In this document: piece by piece, positions 15,979 to 24,899 of the stretch
Position numbering within the stretch: the stretch's first letter is position 1
How the letters are laid out: the number at the start of each line of letters is the position of its first letter
DNA from: OMII01 sp947467385
GTDB lineage: Bacteria > Bdellovibrionota_C > UBA2361 > OMII01
Assembly: GCA_044360075.1 (NCBI GenBank)
Contig: JBIKLA010000016.1
Coordinates: 1-64,000 of the forward strand
Reading direction: 5' to 3'
Length of the DNA: 64,000 nucleotides
Translations under genes and position numbers: made by a program
The notes under the pieces: model-generated
The model's database searches: none
What the model was told of the DNA's origin: nothing
The model's input: only the letters and a program-made list of their open reading frames with translations

Positions 15979-16335
15979 GCTGTTACCCTCCGCACGTCTT
16001 TGTTGAAAATCAAATTCGATCTGCTCGCGATCCGACACAAACTTTCTCCCACGATCATCCGACATCAGCGTTGGCGTCCGCCCCACAAACGATCGCGCGA
16101 GATCCCCTGCTCCGCCCTCTCACTGGCGTGCCGATTTCGAGCCGCCCCATTATTCCCCTTTGCGCTTAAAAGTAAAGAGAGACAAAAGGTGTTTTCCTGT
16201 CACACGCGACCACTTTCCAGACCCGAGTTTTACCAACCGGCGGAAAGCCTCCCGCCGACGATGGAGACCCCTAGGGAGCTCTCAGATAGTACCCGCTCGT
16301 CCCCCAAAGGACCACTCGCCCAGCCCAGAATTTCC
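15979..16335. other. 357-bp ftsA-ftsZ intergenic leader
   Basis: An unusually long gap inside an otherwise compact division unit. It contains a candidate promoter at 16149-16176 and an in-frame 5' extension of ftsZ from 16086. No terminator and no independent gene are seen. It probably gives ftsZ its own expression level. Confidence 0.5.
16149..16176 (-). promoter_or_regulatory. ftsZp: candidate sigma-70-type promoter for ftsZ
   Basis: On the minus strand TTTACT (16176-16171), a 16-base spacer and AATAAT (16154-16149) give four and five matches to the -35 and -10 consensus. Transcription would start near 16142, leaving a leader of about 165 bases before the chosen ftsZ start. Confidence 0.35.
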
Positions 16336-17562
16336 CTAAAAATGCTCGGTAAACCAGCCAACTACCCGTCCCATGGCCCGGCCAACCCGACCCGGTCCGG
16401 ATGACGCCCGGGCAGACTCGGAGCCTGCTGCGCCATGCAGGACGAGCCCCACGGCAGCCGCGTGCTCCGGCCCCCTTACGAGGTCTACAAGGCCCCCGAC
16501 GCCAGCCGGCTCGGCCCGACGAACCGGAAGATTAAACACCTGTTCAGCCACTTGGGCGAGACCAGGCATGTTGGCCGCCCCTCCCGTAATCACGATACCG
16601 CTCGTAAGCGAGTCCTCGCACCCAGCCTTGACCAGCTCGCGCTGAATAAGGCCGAAGATCTCCGACACGCGCGGCTCGATAATGTCGGCCAAGACCGACT
16701 TCGACAGCACCCGTGCCGCGCGGCCGCCGACGGATGGCACCTCGAGGGTCTCGTTCTTGCTTACCTGAGAGGAAAGGGCCGAGCCGTGCTCACACTTAAT
16801 ACGCTCGGCTGCCGCGAGGGGCGTGCGCAAGCCGGCCGCGATGTCGTTTGTGATGTGGTTGCCGCCGACCGCGAGAACCGACGTGTATTTGATGGCTCCG
16901 TTGTGATAGACGGCGATACTCGTGGTACCGCCGCCGATATCGAGCAGGCAAACCCCGAGCTCCTGCTCCTCCTGCGACAGCACACCTCGACCCGCGGCGA
17001 TCGGCGCAGCGACTATATCCTGCACCGTTAGCCCGCAGCGGTTGGCGCACTTTACGATGTTTTGGGCGCTTGCTATCGAGCCTGTGACGATATGCACCCG
17101 GACCTCAAGCCTCACGCCCGAGATTCCGATCGGGTCCTTGACGCCGTCCTGCTCATCAATCACGAACTCCTGGGGAAGCACGTGTAGGATCTCACGGTCA
17201 AGGGGAACCGCAACGGCCTTCGCCGCCTCGATAACCCGCTCAATGTCGAGCGCCGACACCTCTTTGCCCTTGATGCCAACAATCCCGTCGCTGTTCTGCG
17301 AGCGCAGGTGGCTGCCTGATATGGACGCGAAAACGTTACTGATCTCGCACCCGGCCATAGTCTCGGCCTGCGCCACAGCCTTGCCGATGGCGCTCACGGT
17401 ACCCTCAATGTTTATGACGACCCCCTTTCGCAACCCACGCGAAGGGCAAGATCCAACGCCGACGATATCGATACGGCCGTCGCTCTTCCTCTCACCAACA
17501 ACCACCTTGATGCTTGAGGTACCTATGTCTAGACCGGCTATCAGAGAGGATGGGGTTGGCAT
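16336..17562 (-). CDS. ftsA: cell division protein FtsA
   Basis: Actin-like ATPase that tethers FtsZ to the membrane. 408 residues. Actin-fold signatures are visible: phosphate 1 LIAGLDIGTSSIKVVVGE (about 7-24), phosphate 2 CLLDIGGGTTSIAVYHNG, and the adenosine motif GIVITGGAANMPGL. Between phosphate 1 and 2 is the SHS2/1C subdomain (about 85-165). The C-terminus ends in an amphipathic helix GRAMGRVVGWFTEHF, the membrane-targeting sequence. It lies 124 bases after ftsQ and 357 bases before ftsZ. Confidence 0.97.
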   Translation of the reverse strand: MPTPSSLIAGLDIGTSSIKVVVGERKSDGRIDIVGVGSCPSRGLRKGVVINIEGTVSAIGKAVAQAETMAGCEISNVFASISGSHLRSQNSDGIVGIKGKEVSALDIERVIEAAKAVAVPLDREILHVLPQEFVIDEQDGVKDPIGISGVRLEVRVHIVTGSIASAQNIVKCANRCGLTVQDIVAAPIAAGRGVLSQEEQELGVCLLDIGGGTTSIAVYHNGAIKYTSVLAVGGNHITNDIAAGLRTPLAAAERIKCEHGSALSSQVSKNETLEVPSVGGRAARVLSKSVLADIIEPRVSEIFGLIQRELVKAGCEDSLTSGIVITGGAANMPGLAQVAEQVFNLPVRRAEPAGVGGLVDLVRGPEHAAAVGLVLHGAAGSESARASSGPGRVGRAMGRVVGWFTEHF

Positions 17563-17686
17563 GCGACAACTCGGATAAGAAAGGGTTTACCGGGCAGAGA
17601 CTAAACGCAGTTTGTGTCCGCCGCAAGCCATTTTAAGTTACCTAAAGTAACGCGCATTTGCAACGTCCCCGTGCGTTCCGCGCGAG

Positions 17687-18532
17687 CTAGCTCTTTTTGG
17701 GGGCGGTTGGCTTCGATGGGGATGAGGCCTGGGGCTCCTCGGACTTGAACTTAACTACCCCTACGCGAGCGAAGGCAAGGTCAATCCGCGCCACGTCGTT
17801 GAAGCGGTCACGCAGGGTCGAAAGGAGCGCCACAAGGCGCTGGCCCTGCTCAGCCAGAGGCACCGGGGCGTCGGGGGAGGCGCTGAAGACGACGGGAAAC
17901 GGCACCCCCTCGAACACCACCGAAAAGTCACCCCTGCCCTCAAACCGCACGCTGCGCGCGTTGCGGCTAACGATGCGCTCAAGGGTGTCGATCGAATCGG
18001 CAGCCAGGGCGAGCTGGGAACGAACGATGTCAGGCGAATGGGCGCGCGAGGCAAGCCCCTCGACCACGACCAAGTGGCTGACGGTCTCGGCAGTCAGCCC
18101 GTACAGAGGCCCGCCTGAGGGCATAATGAAGCTGCCATCGCTTGAGATAATCCACCTTTCGTTGTCCACTAGGCCGATAAACTTGGGCGTTCGCTCCTTG
18201 ATCGAAAGGACAAAGCAGCCCCAGGCGCGGAACGTGCCCTCGGGACAGCTCTGAAGGCTTGCCTCCTCTATCCAAGGGCTCTCCTCCACTTTGCTCTGAA
18301 TATCGGTGCCATTGACGTGCCACCACACAACAGACCGGCCAAACGGCAAGACCCGCTCCACTTCAGTGCGAGAGAGAACGCGCAGCCCCTCAATCCGCAC
18401 CTCCTTGCGTTCCATCAGCTCAGAACCCCTGGCACGCGCCGAATCCCACATGCGCTTAAAAAAGCCGGGATTATCCATGTAGTGGAGTAGTAGGACGCTG
18501 CAAGCAATAAGGGATGTGTAAAGCAACCGCAT
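17687..18532 (-). CDS. ftsQ: cell division protein FtsQ/DivIB
   Basis: Bitopic septal protein that recruits FtsB/FtsL and FtsW/FtsI. 281 residues: a single N-terminal membrane helix (about 4-17), then a POTRA domain (VRIEGLRVLSRTEVERVLPF ... SPWIEEASLQ, about 46-110) and the beta domain with ERTPKFIGLVDNERWIISSDG, which matches the family pattern of E-R-x-P-x-A with a D-x-x-G-x-x. A Ser/Pro/Lys-rich tail ends the protein. It is recognised as much by position between murB and ftsA as by sequence, since the family is divergent. Confidence 0.92.
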   Translation of the reverse strand: MRLLYTSLIACSVLLLHYMDNPGFFKRMWDSARARGSELMERKEVRIEGLRVLSRTEVERVLPFGRSVVWWHVNGTDIQSKVEESPWIEEASLQSCPEGTFRAWGCFVLSIKERTPKFIGLVDNERWIISSDGSFIMPSGGPLYGLTAETVSHLVVVEGLASRAHSPDIVRSQLALAADSIDTLERIVSRNARSVRFEGRGDFSVVFEGVPFPVVFSASPDAPVPLAEQGQRLVALLSTLRDRFNDVARIDLAFARVGVVKFKSEEPQASSPSKPTAPKKS

Positions 18533-18626
18533 GCCGAAACTATACCCTCACTGAACCGGTTCGCCGAGAGGAAAAAAACGGCAGTTCATTTCCCCCGCGC
18601 AAAAAACCAAGGCGTGGCGGCTGTCT

Positions 18627-19574
18627 TTAGGGCCACACCTTCAACTCAGGCTCAAGCTCGATGCCTGAGTGTTGCCTGACACGGGTCCGGCAGAGCTCGA
18701 TAAGCTGCCTCACATCGCCCGCGGTTGCCCGCTTCTCGGGATTAACGATCCAGTTGGCGTGAAGCTCAGAGATCTGCGCCCCGCCAACACGCTGGCCCTT
18801 GAGCCCAGCGGCCTCCAAGACTCGACCAGCCGGAAGGTCGGGGCGAGGGTTTTTGAATACAGACCCGGCGGAAGGCAGCGCCAGCGGCTGGCGCGCGCGG
18901 CGCTCTGCCAGATGCTCGCTACAGAGGCGCGAGATCTCGGAGCGTTCGCCGCGAATGAGCCCGAAAACTACTGAGGTGACTGTCATTCCGGGTGGAAGCC
19001 CTGAGGAGCGGTACGACCACGGGAGGACGTCGTGCTCCCAGACGCCGTGCGTTCCGTCAGCAAGTACTCCGTACACGCGCACGACACGCTGGCCAATCTC
19101 GGAGCCGTGGGCACCAGCGTTCATAAACGCGGCCCCTCCGATCGATGCCGGGATGCCGGCAGCGAATTCAAGCCCAGACCAACCCTCGTCGGAGACCTTA
19201 CGGGCAAACGACATGAGGGAAGCCGCGCCACCAACCTCGACTGTCCCATCTTCCGCAAGCCACGTGACGGAACGAAAAGACGCCCCGAGCCGCAGCACCC
19301 AACCGTCGAGGCCCTCATCGGCGATAAGAAGGTTGCTGCCGTTTCCGAGCGCCCGCACGTCCTGATCCATCCGGGCAAGGAGCGAAACCACTTTACCAAG
19401 CTCCTCCGCAGTGTCGACCGTCACGAGGGCACGAATCGCCCCGCCAACCGCCAGAGTGGTTACACTTGAGGCAAGCACGTCACGCCGGGCACGCGCACCG
19501 ACGATGGCCTCAACCAAAGGAAAGAGTCCCGCGTCGAAGCCATGCCTGTGCCTACTTGCCGGTTGCGCGCTCAT
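18627..19574 (-). CDS. murB: UDP-N-acetylenolpyruvoylglucosamine reductase
   Basis: FAD enzyme that reduces UDP-GlcNAc-enolpyruvate to UDP-MurNAc with NADPH. 315 residues. The FAD-binding domain shows VRALGNGSNLLIADEGLDGWVLRL and the glycine-rich GLEFAAGIPASIGGAAFMNAGAHGSEI. The substrate domain has YRSSG and the catalytic Ser in LPSAGSVFKNPRP. The C-terminal HANWIVN segment is present with the Glu-containing tail of type II enzymes (HSGIELEPELKVW). It starts 8 bases after murC and is cotranscribed with it. The intervening ddl often found in this order is missing here. Confidence 0.97.
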   Translation of the reverse strand: MSAQPASRHRHGFDAGLFPLVEAIVGARARRDVLASSVTTLAVGGAIRALVTVDTAEELGKVVSLLARMDQDVRALGNGSNLLIADEGLDGWVLRLGASFRSVTWLAEDGTVEVGGAASLMSFARKVSDEGWSGLEFAAGIPASIGGAAFMNAGAHGSEIGQRVVRVYGVLADGTHGVWEHDVLPWSYRSSGLPPGMTVTSVVFGLIRGERSEISRLCSEHLAERRARQPLALPSAGSVFKNPRPDLPAGRVLEAAGLKGQRVGGAQISELHANWIVNPEKRATAGDVRQLIELCRTRVRQHSGIELEPELKVWP

Positions 19575-19582
19575 GGTGCGGC

Positions 19583-21019
19583 CTATTGGTCCTGCGCCAC
19601 GCGCAGCTCGGTGATCGTATCAGAGTTGACGGACATCGGCGCGCTGGGCGCTGAAAGTGCCTCAAGAAACCTCTCCGGCATCTGGCCTACCGACCCCGCC
19701 CCGAGGCACACAAGCAGCGTTCCCGGCTCTAGGGTCGGGGCGATTTCGCCCGGCGCATCCTCGATGTTGGCGATGAAGCGCACGTTGTCGTGGTCGAGCG
19801 ACTTGCTCAGTATCTCGCCCGAAACCCCCTCCATCGGATTTTCGCTGGCGGCGTATATATCGGTAAGGATCACTCGATCAGCATCGCGGAACGATGTCAG
19901 GTACTCCGGCCAGCACAGCTTAGTGCGCGTGTACCGATGCGGCTGGAAGAGCACAACAATTTCAGAAACCGAGTCCCCCAGGCACTCGCGGCACGCCTTA
20001 AGCGTTGCGCGAATCTCGGTCGGATGGTGGCCGTAGTCAGTCATCACTGTCACACCAGCGGACTCACCAACAATTTCAAGGCGGCGCTTTACGCCGCCGA
20101 AAGACGCCAGCGCCTTGCGGATGACCTCAACCGAGACTCCGAACTCTAGAGCAACGCCGATTGCGCCTAGGCAGTTCTGCACCAGGTGGCGCCCCAGCAT
20201 CGGGAGCTTAAATTGTCCCAGGTGCGCCCCGCGGTACACAACCCCGAACTCCATGCCCTCGCGGTTGCCAGTGACGTTCACCGCCGTTAGGTCGGCGTCC
20301 GCGCTAAAGCCGTACGTGAGGATGCGGCGCTTGCACTCGCTGGCGAGCTGGCGCACGGTTGGGTCGTCCACGCACAAAATAGCGAGCCCGTAGAACGGAA
20401 CCGACTCAACGAACTTGCGGAAGGAGTCCTCAAGGTCCTGGCGCGAGCGGTACGCATTCATGTGCTCATCGTCGATATTGGTCACTACCGCCACAGTGGG
20501 CTTGAGAAGGAGGAAGCTCCTATCGCTCTCGTCCGTTTCCGCAACGAGGTAATCCCCCTTACCGAGCCGCCCGCCGGTGCCGAGCGACTTTACCTGGCCG
20601 CCGATTACAACGGTCGGATCGAGGTGCGCCGCATCGAGGATCACCCCGCACATGCTCGTGGTGGTGGTCTTGCCGTGTGAGCCCGCTACTCCGACTCCGT
20701 ACTTGAGGCGCATAAGCTCGGCCAGCACCTCGGCACGCCGCACGACCGGGATCTTGCGCCGCTTCGCCTCGCGGATCTCGGGATTAGAGGACACGATTGC
20801 AGACGAGTAAACGACGAGCGAGGCGGACGCCGGCAGGTTGGTCGCCGCGTGGCCGAAATTCACTTTCGCCCCGAGCTTCTCAAGACGACGTGACACGTCA
20901 GAGGCCTTCAGGTCAGAGCCCGACACCTGAAAGCCCGAGGTCAGGAGGATCTCGGCCAGGCCCGACATGCCGGAGCCGCCGATGCCGATGAAGTGAAAAT
21001 GGAGGCGGGGGTTGTACAT
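19583..21019 (-). CDS. murC: UDP-N-acetylmuramate--L-alanine ligase
   Basis: Adds L-Ala to UDP-MurNAc with ATP, the first peptide step of the wall precursor. 478 residues. The N-terminal FHFIGIGGSGMSGLAEIL (about 8-25) is the UDP-binding MurC signature. The P-loop AGSHGKTTTTSM and NIDDEHMNAY follow, and the C-terminal domain includes DYGHHPTEIRATLKA, the MurC family hallmark, and FQPHRYTRTK. First gene of the minus-strand division unit. The region upstream (21020-21234) is divergent with a methyltransferase gene. Confidence 0.98.
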   Translation of the reverse strand: MYNPRLHFHFIGIGGSGMSGLAEILLTSGFQVSGSDLKASDVSRRLEKLGAKVNFGHAATNLPASASLVVYSSAIVSSNPEIREAKRRKIPVVRRAEVLAELMRLKYGVGVAGSHGKTTTTSMCGVILDAAHLDPTVVIGGQVKSLGTGGRLGKGDYLVAETDESDRSFLLLKPTVAVVTNIDDEHMNAYRSRQDLEDSFRKFVESVPFYGLAILCVDDPTVRQLASECKRRILTYGFSADADLTAVNVTGNREGMEFGVVYRGAHLGQFKLPMLGRHLVQNCLGAIGVALEFGVSVEVIRKALASFGGVKRRLEIVGESAGVTVMTDYGHHPTEIRATLKACRECLGDSVSEIVVLFQPHRYTRTKLCWPEYLTSFRDADRVILTDIYAASENPMEGVSGEILSKSLDHDNVRFIANIEDAPGEIAPTLEPGTLLVCLGAGSVGQMPERFLEALSAPSAPMSVNSDTITELRVAQDQ

Positions 21020-21234
21020 GGAGGCTCACTGCCAGGGGGCGCCAATGCCCCAAACGCTACCCCAGAAGAGGTACCACAAGCGGCGCCAATCTGAAACGGC
21101 TGCCTGGGCAAAGATCCGGCTGTTCAATGGGATTCGGCTGCGCGCAGCACCGCACCCGCCCGCCTGGGACCCGGCGGGTAGTCAAAGCCGCCCTTTGTTG
21201 GTATGACCAGTCAGCTATCGGAAAGGTATTAGGT

Positions 21235-21948
21235 ATGGCATCCGCAATGGATCTGCCGCTCGATGCGACCCCGCAAGAGCGCTATGTTTTTAAGCCCCTG
21301 TATGGCTCCAGCCACTATTGGGCCCTGGGGCACCTACGAGGTAGCGTGGCGGGCTCGCGCGTTCTCGATATCGGCGCGGGAGGGGGCGGAATTGGCCGCG
21401 CCATAAAGCCTGAGGGGCCTGCAGCGCTCGTAGCGGTCGAAATAGACCCGCGCGCCCAGATTGCCCTACGGGAGACCTACTCCGAGGTGCACGACAGCCT
21501 AGACGCCCTACGGGGAAGATCCTTCGACACTATTATACTGCTGGACGTACTGGAGCACATGTCCGATCCATTCTCCTTCCTCAAGGGTGTTCATGGAGTT
21601 TTGGCTCCTGGTGGCAGGATCCTCATCTCGGTGCCCAACGTTGCCCACTGGAGCGTGCGGCTTCCGCTGATGTTTCTGGGGCGCTTTGAGTACCGATCGC
21701 GCGGCATACTCGACCGTACCCACCTGCAGTTCTTCTCGCGCAGGCGCTTTCGGGAGATGTGCTCCTCAATGCCGGGGTGCTCGGTTCAGGAGCTTTCGGC
21801 GAGCATCGAGCCGGTGGAGCTTGTCCTGCCACAGTGGAGCGTTCAGAACCCGTTCTTTGCGCTTTTGGGAAAGGTCCGCGCCGCCGTTGCGCACGCCCTG
21901 CCGAGCCTGATGGGATACCAGCACCTGGCCGTGCTGAAGCGTCCCTAA
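21235..21948 (+). CDS. class I SAM-dependent methyltransferase
   Basis: 237 residues from the ATG at 21235, which has GGAAAGG upstream; an earlier in-frame start at 21127 has no support. Motif I is VLDIGAGGGGIGRAI, motif II has the acidic VAVEIDPRAQ, motif IV is IILLDVLEHMSDPFSFL, and LAPGGRILISVPNVAHW is the post-IV strand. This is the Methyltransf_11/UbiE-like pattern often seen on lipid or glycan-linked substrates, and also in glycosyltransferase-associated methylases. The substrate cannot be told. A single gene, divergent from murC. Confidence 0.85.
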   Translation: MASAMDLPLDATPQERYVFKPLYGSSHYWALGHLRGSVAGSRVLDIGAGGGGIGRAIKPEGPAALVAVEIDPRAQIALRETYSEVHDSLDALRGRSFDTIILLDVLEHMSDPFSFLKGVHGVLAPGGRILISVPNVAHWSVRLPLMFLGRFEYRSRGILDRTHLQFFSRRRFREMCSSMPGCSVQELSASIEPVELVLPQWSVQNPFFALLGKVRAAVAHALPSLMGYQHLAVLKRP

Positions 21949-21986
21949 GCAGCGGACAGCGCGTCCGGAATCAGACTTCCTGCCAA

Positions 21987-22217
21987 TCAACGGCCGAGGC
22001 GCTGAAAGAGGTAAGCCACGACGCTCAGCACGACGCTGATCAGTAGCATCGAAGCGATCGGGGCGTACACGAAGGTGCCTCTGCCGTCGTAGGAGATGTC
22101 CCCAGGGAGCTTGCCGAACCAGGAGTAGGTCCACGGGTAGCGCTGTAGTACCGCCGCCACAAGGCCCAGAACGACAAGAAAAACACCTAACCCTATCAGA
22201 AGCTTGGGAATGCTCAT
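21987..22217 (-). CDS. DUF2905 family small membrane protein
   Basis: 76 residues with two membrane helices (about 5-23 and 52-72). Between them lies the family's conserved GKLPGDISYDGRGTFVYAPIASMLLISVVLS. The family is widespread and uncharacterised, thought to be inner-membrane. GGAATG-like sequence overlaps the start. It is a single minus-strand gene between two plus-strand units. Confidence 0.85.
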   Translation of the reverse strand: MSIPKLLIGLGVFLVVLGLVAAVLQRYPWTYSWFGKLPGDISYDGRGTFVYAPIASMLLISVVLSVVAYLFQRLGR

Positions 22218-22300
22218 GTGACTGTCAGCCTATGCCGCTGTGCGGTTGCAAGCAGCACCCCTAAGCTGTCATTATTGCGGCATTCTTTCAACGAGTTGAT

Positions 22301-22663
22301 GTGAGCATTAGCCTGACCGAGATTATCGTGGTGTTCGTGGTAGCCCTACTCCTCTTTGGGCCGGAACAGCTGCCCGTTTTGGCGCGTGGCATCGGAAAGG
22401 TTGCCGGCGACCTCAAGCGAACCTCAAACTCCCTGCGGCGCGAGTTCTACAACTCCGTCTACACCCCCGCCGCCGAGATCAAGCGCGACATAACCGCCGA
22501 GGGGCACTCACTCAGGGCGCTTAAGGCCGAGGTTCTCTCGGCCCCCTCTGCGCGTACTGCAGCCCCCAAACCCAGCACCGCGGCCGAAGGTCCCGCCGCG
22601 GCGCCGAGCGCCGATGCGAACAGCTGCGAGCCCAGCCCACCGCCCCCCGCGGAGAAGCCATGA
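22301..22663 (+). CDS. tatB: Tat translocase subunit, TatA/TatB family
   Basis: 120 residues from a GTG at 22301. A short N-terminal membrane helix (about 5-20) with a Glu at residue 7 is followed by the hinge LLFGPEQLPVLARGIGK and an amphipathic helix, then a Pro/Ala-rich tail. The long tail and the N-terminal Glu are TatB-like, but in organisms with only one copy such proteins may act as TatA too. It overlaps tatC by 4 bases (ATGA). Together they form the twin-arginine export system for folded proteins. Confidence 0.85.
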   Translation: MSISLTEIIVVFVVALLLFGPEQLPVLARGIGKVAGDLKRTSNSLRREFYNSVYTPAAEIKRDITAEGHSLRALKAEVLSAPSARTAAPKPSTAAEGPAAAPSADANSCEPSPPPPAEKP

Positions 22664-23490
22664 CCCAGCAAGTCGATGCCGATCAGTTCCGCATGAGCCT
22701 CATGGAGCACCTGCGCGAGCTTCGCAAGCGACTCTTCTACTCGGCGTCCGCCGTTGTCATCGGCGCCATAGCCGCCTACTCGTACGCTGGAATAATCTTC
22801 GGGATCCTGTGCAGGCCATTCTTTCTTGCGTTTCCGGCCAGCCCGCTGATTGGCACGGCTCCCGCCGAGGCGTGGCTCCTCAAGATGAAGGTCTCTCTCT
22901 TCGCCGGAGCGATACTCACGTCGCCCATCCTCTTCTATCAGGTGTGGCGTTTCGTCGCGCCAGGCCTGCATGCGAGCGAGCGTCGCTACGTAGTGCCGTT
23001 CGTACTGTTGAGCACGATGCTCTTCGCCGTTGGCGGCTACTTTTGCTACGAGATGGTGCTGCCGCTGTCGCTCTCATTTTTTCACGATGAGTTTCGGTCA
23101 ATTGGGGTTACCCCCACCATCAAGATGGGCGACCACCTCTCGATGTCGGTAACTGCGATCCTCGCATTCGGCCTCGTGTTCGAGCTTCCGCTTCTTGCAT
23201 TCTTCCTGGCACGCGCTGGAGTGATCGATCACTCATCGCTCATACGATACTATCGGCATGCGGTCGTCGCGATCTTCATCGTGGCGGCAGTCCTAACACC
23301 GCCCGATGTCGTAACGCAGCTGCTTATGGCTGGGCCGCTCATGGTGCTCTACGGCATTAGCATCGCCGTGGCGTTTTTCGCGGCTCGCAAAGGCAAAGAG
23401 GCTGTTGCCGATGCCACTTCGCAGCCGAAAATACAGCCCAACAGCCCTGCGTCCGGCCCGCAAACCGCACAGGTTACCGGCTCAAACTAG
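22660..23490 (+). CDS. tatC: Sec-independent protein translocase TatC
   Basis: 276 residues with six membrane helices. The N-terminal MSLMEHLRELRKRLFYS is the twin-arginine signal-binding face (MxHLxELRxRL). The first periplasmic loop, FLRPxF-type (CRPFFLAFPASPLIGTAPAEAW), and the conserved SPILFYQVWRFVAPGLHASERRY follow. The last helix is followed by a 45-residue hydrophilic tail. It is the receptor for Tat signal peptides, translationally coupled to the TatB-like gene. Confidence 0.97.
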   Translation: MTQQVDADQFRMSLMEHLRELRKRLFYSASAVVIGAIAAYSYAGIIFGILCRPFFLAFPASPLIGTAPAEAWLLKMKVSLFAGAILTSPILFYQVWRFVAPGLHASERRYVVPFVLLSTMLFAVGGYFCYEMVLPLSLSFFHDEFRSIGVTPTIKMGDHLSMSVTAILAFGLVFELPLLAFFLARAGVIDHSSLIRYYRHAVVAIFIVAAVLTPPDVVTQLLMAGPLMVLYGISIAVAFFAARKGKEAVADATSQPKIQPNSPASGPQTAQVTGSN

Positions 23491-23600
23491 CAGACCGCCA
23501 CCTACTCCCAGCCACTTACCCCCTTTCCCCTCCGAATGAGCTACCGCTCGTAAAGGAAAAGCCACTTTTGGCCGCTTACGCATCTTTAGGAGCGAGGAGC

Positions 23601-24605
23601 ATGGAGTTAGCACAAGATCAATTCAGCATGGGCGCGAAGGACACATCCTGGGATCGGGCTCTAGATGCGGTGAGAACAACGCTGCACGTGCCAGCTGCGC
23701 TCTCGACGCTCATTCGAGGTGCTTGGGGAAACAACATCACGCCCAAGGATTTCTTTCGCCTCTTAGGCTATCCAGGCTCCAATTCAGCCTGCTTAGTGCG
23801 GGCTGCGGAATCAACACAAGAGTGCGAGCCCCTCACGTCCATCGACGTGGAGGGCGCCATTGAAAAGCTGGGCGTAAGGACTGCGGCCGTTACGGTGGCA
23901 GTCAGCTTTGTGTGCCAGAGCATGCTTGAGTCAGCGCCCCCCGAGAAGGTATGGCTCCCGGTCCTGAAGCGCCTCATGAGCGACGTGGAGATCGGCTATC
24001 ACTTCGGCATGAGCGCTGAGCGGCTGGGCACCGAAGAGGGAATCCTTGTGGGTTTCTCGTATTGGGCCGGGCTCGCCGTGCTCCTAGGCCGACACCCGCG
24101 TGAGTTCGCCGAGCTGTTTAAGTCCGGGGACTTGAATGTCAGCAAGCAGCTCGTAACAGAGGCGTTCGGCTGCGAAGCGTACCAAGCTGGGTCCCTGGCG
24201 CTCCAGCAGCTCGGATTCGGCCCCGACGTCGCAACGGCTGCAGCAATAGCTGTTGGGGACCTGCGCACTGACCTCGTGCAGGTAAAGCCCGAGGTGGCGA
24301 CCTGGCGGGCTGCGCGCCTTTGGATTAGTGCCCTGGGGCGAGGCGAGCTCTATCCAACCGACGAGTCGGCGCAGCAGGCTTTTCCTGAGCTCATTCCGCC
24401 GGTGCTCTATGAGCTTGGACGCAACGAGCTTCCGCTACACCTCTCCATGCTCTACCAGCATATTAACCAAGTACGCGAAGTGCATTCAGCTTGGACCTGG
24501 CATCTTCCCAGAGCGACCTACGAAGAAACGGGACGGGAGGTGGCAAAAAATGGGATGTCTCACGCCTACACCACGTCGCGCACGCAGACAGCAGTTGTAC
24601 GCTAG
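23601..24605 (+). CDS. HDOD-domain-like protein
   Basis: 334 residues from the ATG at 23601 (AGGAG 8 bases upstream; a TTG at 23568 is possible). The sequence follows the HDOD pattern: LHVPAALSTLIR, an early DFFRLLGYPGSNSACLVRAA (in HDODs DPxLxxxLLRxANS), then IDVEGAIEKLGVRTAAVTVAVSF and later FSYWAGLAVLLGRHP (in HDODs GLLHxIG). The HD metal-binding residues are absent, as is usual in HDODs, which are non-catalytic signalling scaffolds. A second half (about 190-290) may hold a YuxH-like extension. No neighbour clarifies its role. The family call is from pattern only. Confidence 0.5.
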   Translation: MELAQDQFSMGAKDTSWDRALDAVRTTLHVPAALSTLIRGAWGNNITPKDFFRLLGYPGSNSACLVRAAESTQECEPLTSIDVEGAIEKLGVRTAAVTVAVSFVCQSMLESAPPEKVWLPVLKRLMSDVEIGYHFGMSAERLGTEEGILVGFSYWAGLAVLLGRHPREFAELFKSGDLNVSKQLVTEAFGCEAYQAGSLALQQLGFGPDVATAAAIAVGDLRTDLVQVKPEVATWRAARLWISALGRGELYPTDESAQQAFPELIPPVLYELGRNELPLHLSMLYQHINQVREVHSAWTWHLPRATYEETGREVAKNGMSHAYTTSRTQTAVVR

Positions 24606-24665
24606 CGCCGAATTTTTTTTCTTCCGCCGATGTTTCGTTTGACACCGTAGCCTTCGCGCCGTCAT

Positions 24666-24807
24666 TATAATGTTAAGGCGACACGCGACGGGAACCGGCC
24701 ATCGAATCCCTCCCCATGTACTTAGCTTCCCGAATGGCTGGTTATCGAAGGGTGACGTCGACCGAAACTGGGGCACCTATCTGGAAACAGATAGGTGCTA
24801 TTTTTTT
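24666..24807 (+). ncRNA. candidate small RNA (or lpxD leader) with own promoter and terminator
   Basis: A perfect -10 TATAAT lies at 24666-24671, with TTGACA at 24639-24644 (21-base spacer, longer than usual). About 100 bases later there is a perfect terminator (24773-24807). No open frame with a start signal fits between. A transcript of about 125-130 bases is implied. It matches no riboswitch or sRNA family I know. It might instead be an attenuated leader upstream of lpxD. Confidence 0.35.
24773..24807 (+). terminator. Rho-independent terminator upstream of lpxD
   Basis: An 11-bp perfect stem GCACCTATCTG/CAGATAGGTGC with a GAAA tetraloop (24773-24798) is followed by TA and seven T. It is 168 bases after the HDOD-like gene and 93 bases before lpxD. 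Confidence 0.85.
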
Positions 24808-24899
24808 GCCCCCTTCCGCACCGAAAAAGCCGTTCTACGCGCAAAATCAGGCAATTTAGAACGATTTCCAGGCACGCCGATTTTGGCTACTATAACTGG

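Noticed and set aside
15505..16404. 299-aa plus-strand frame across ftsZ and ftsA
   Set aside because: Antisense shadow of ftsZ.
24795..24899. N-terminal extension of lpxD
   Set aside because: Would start within the terminator hairpin and does not align with LpxD family starts.
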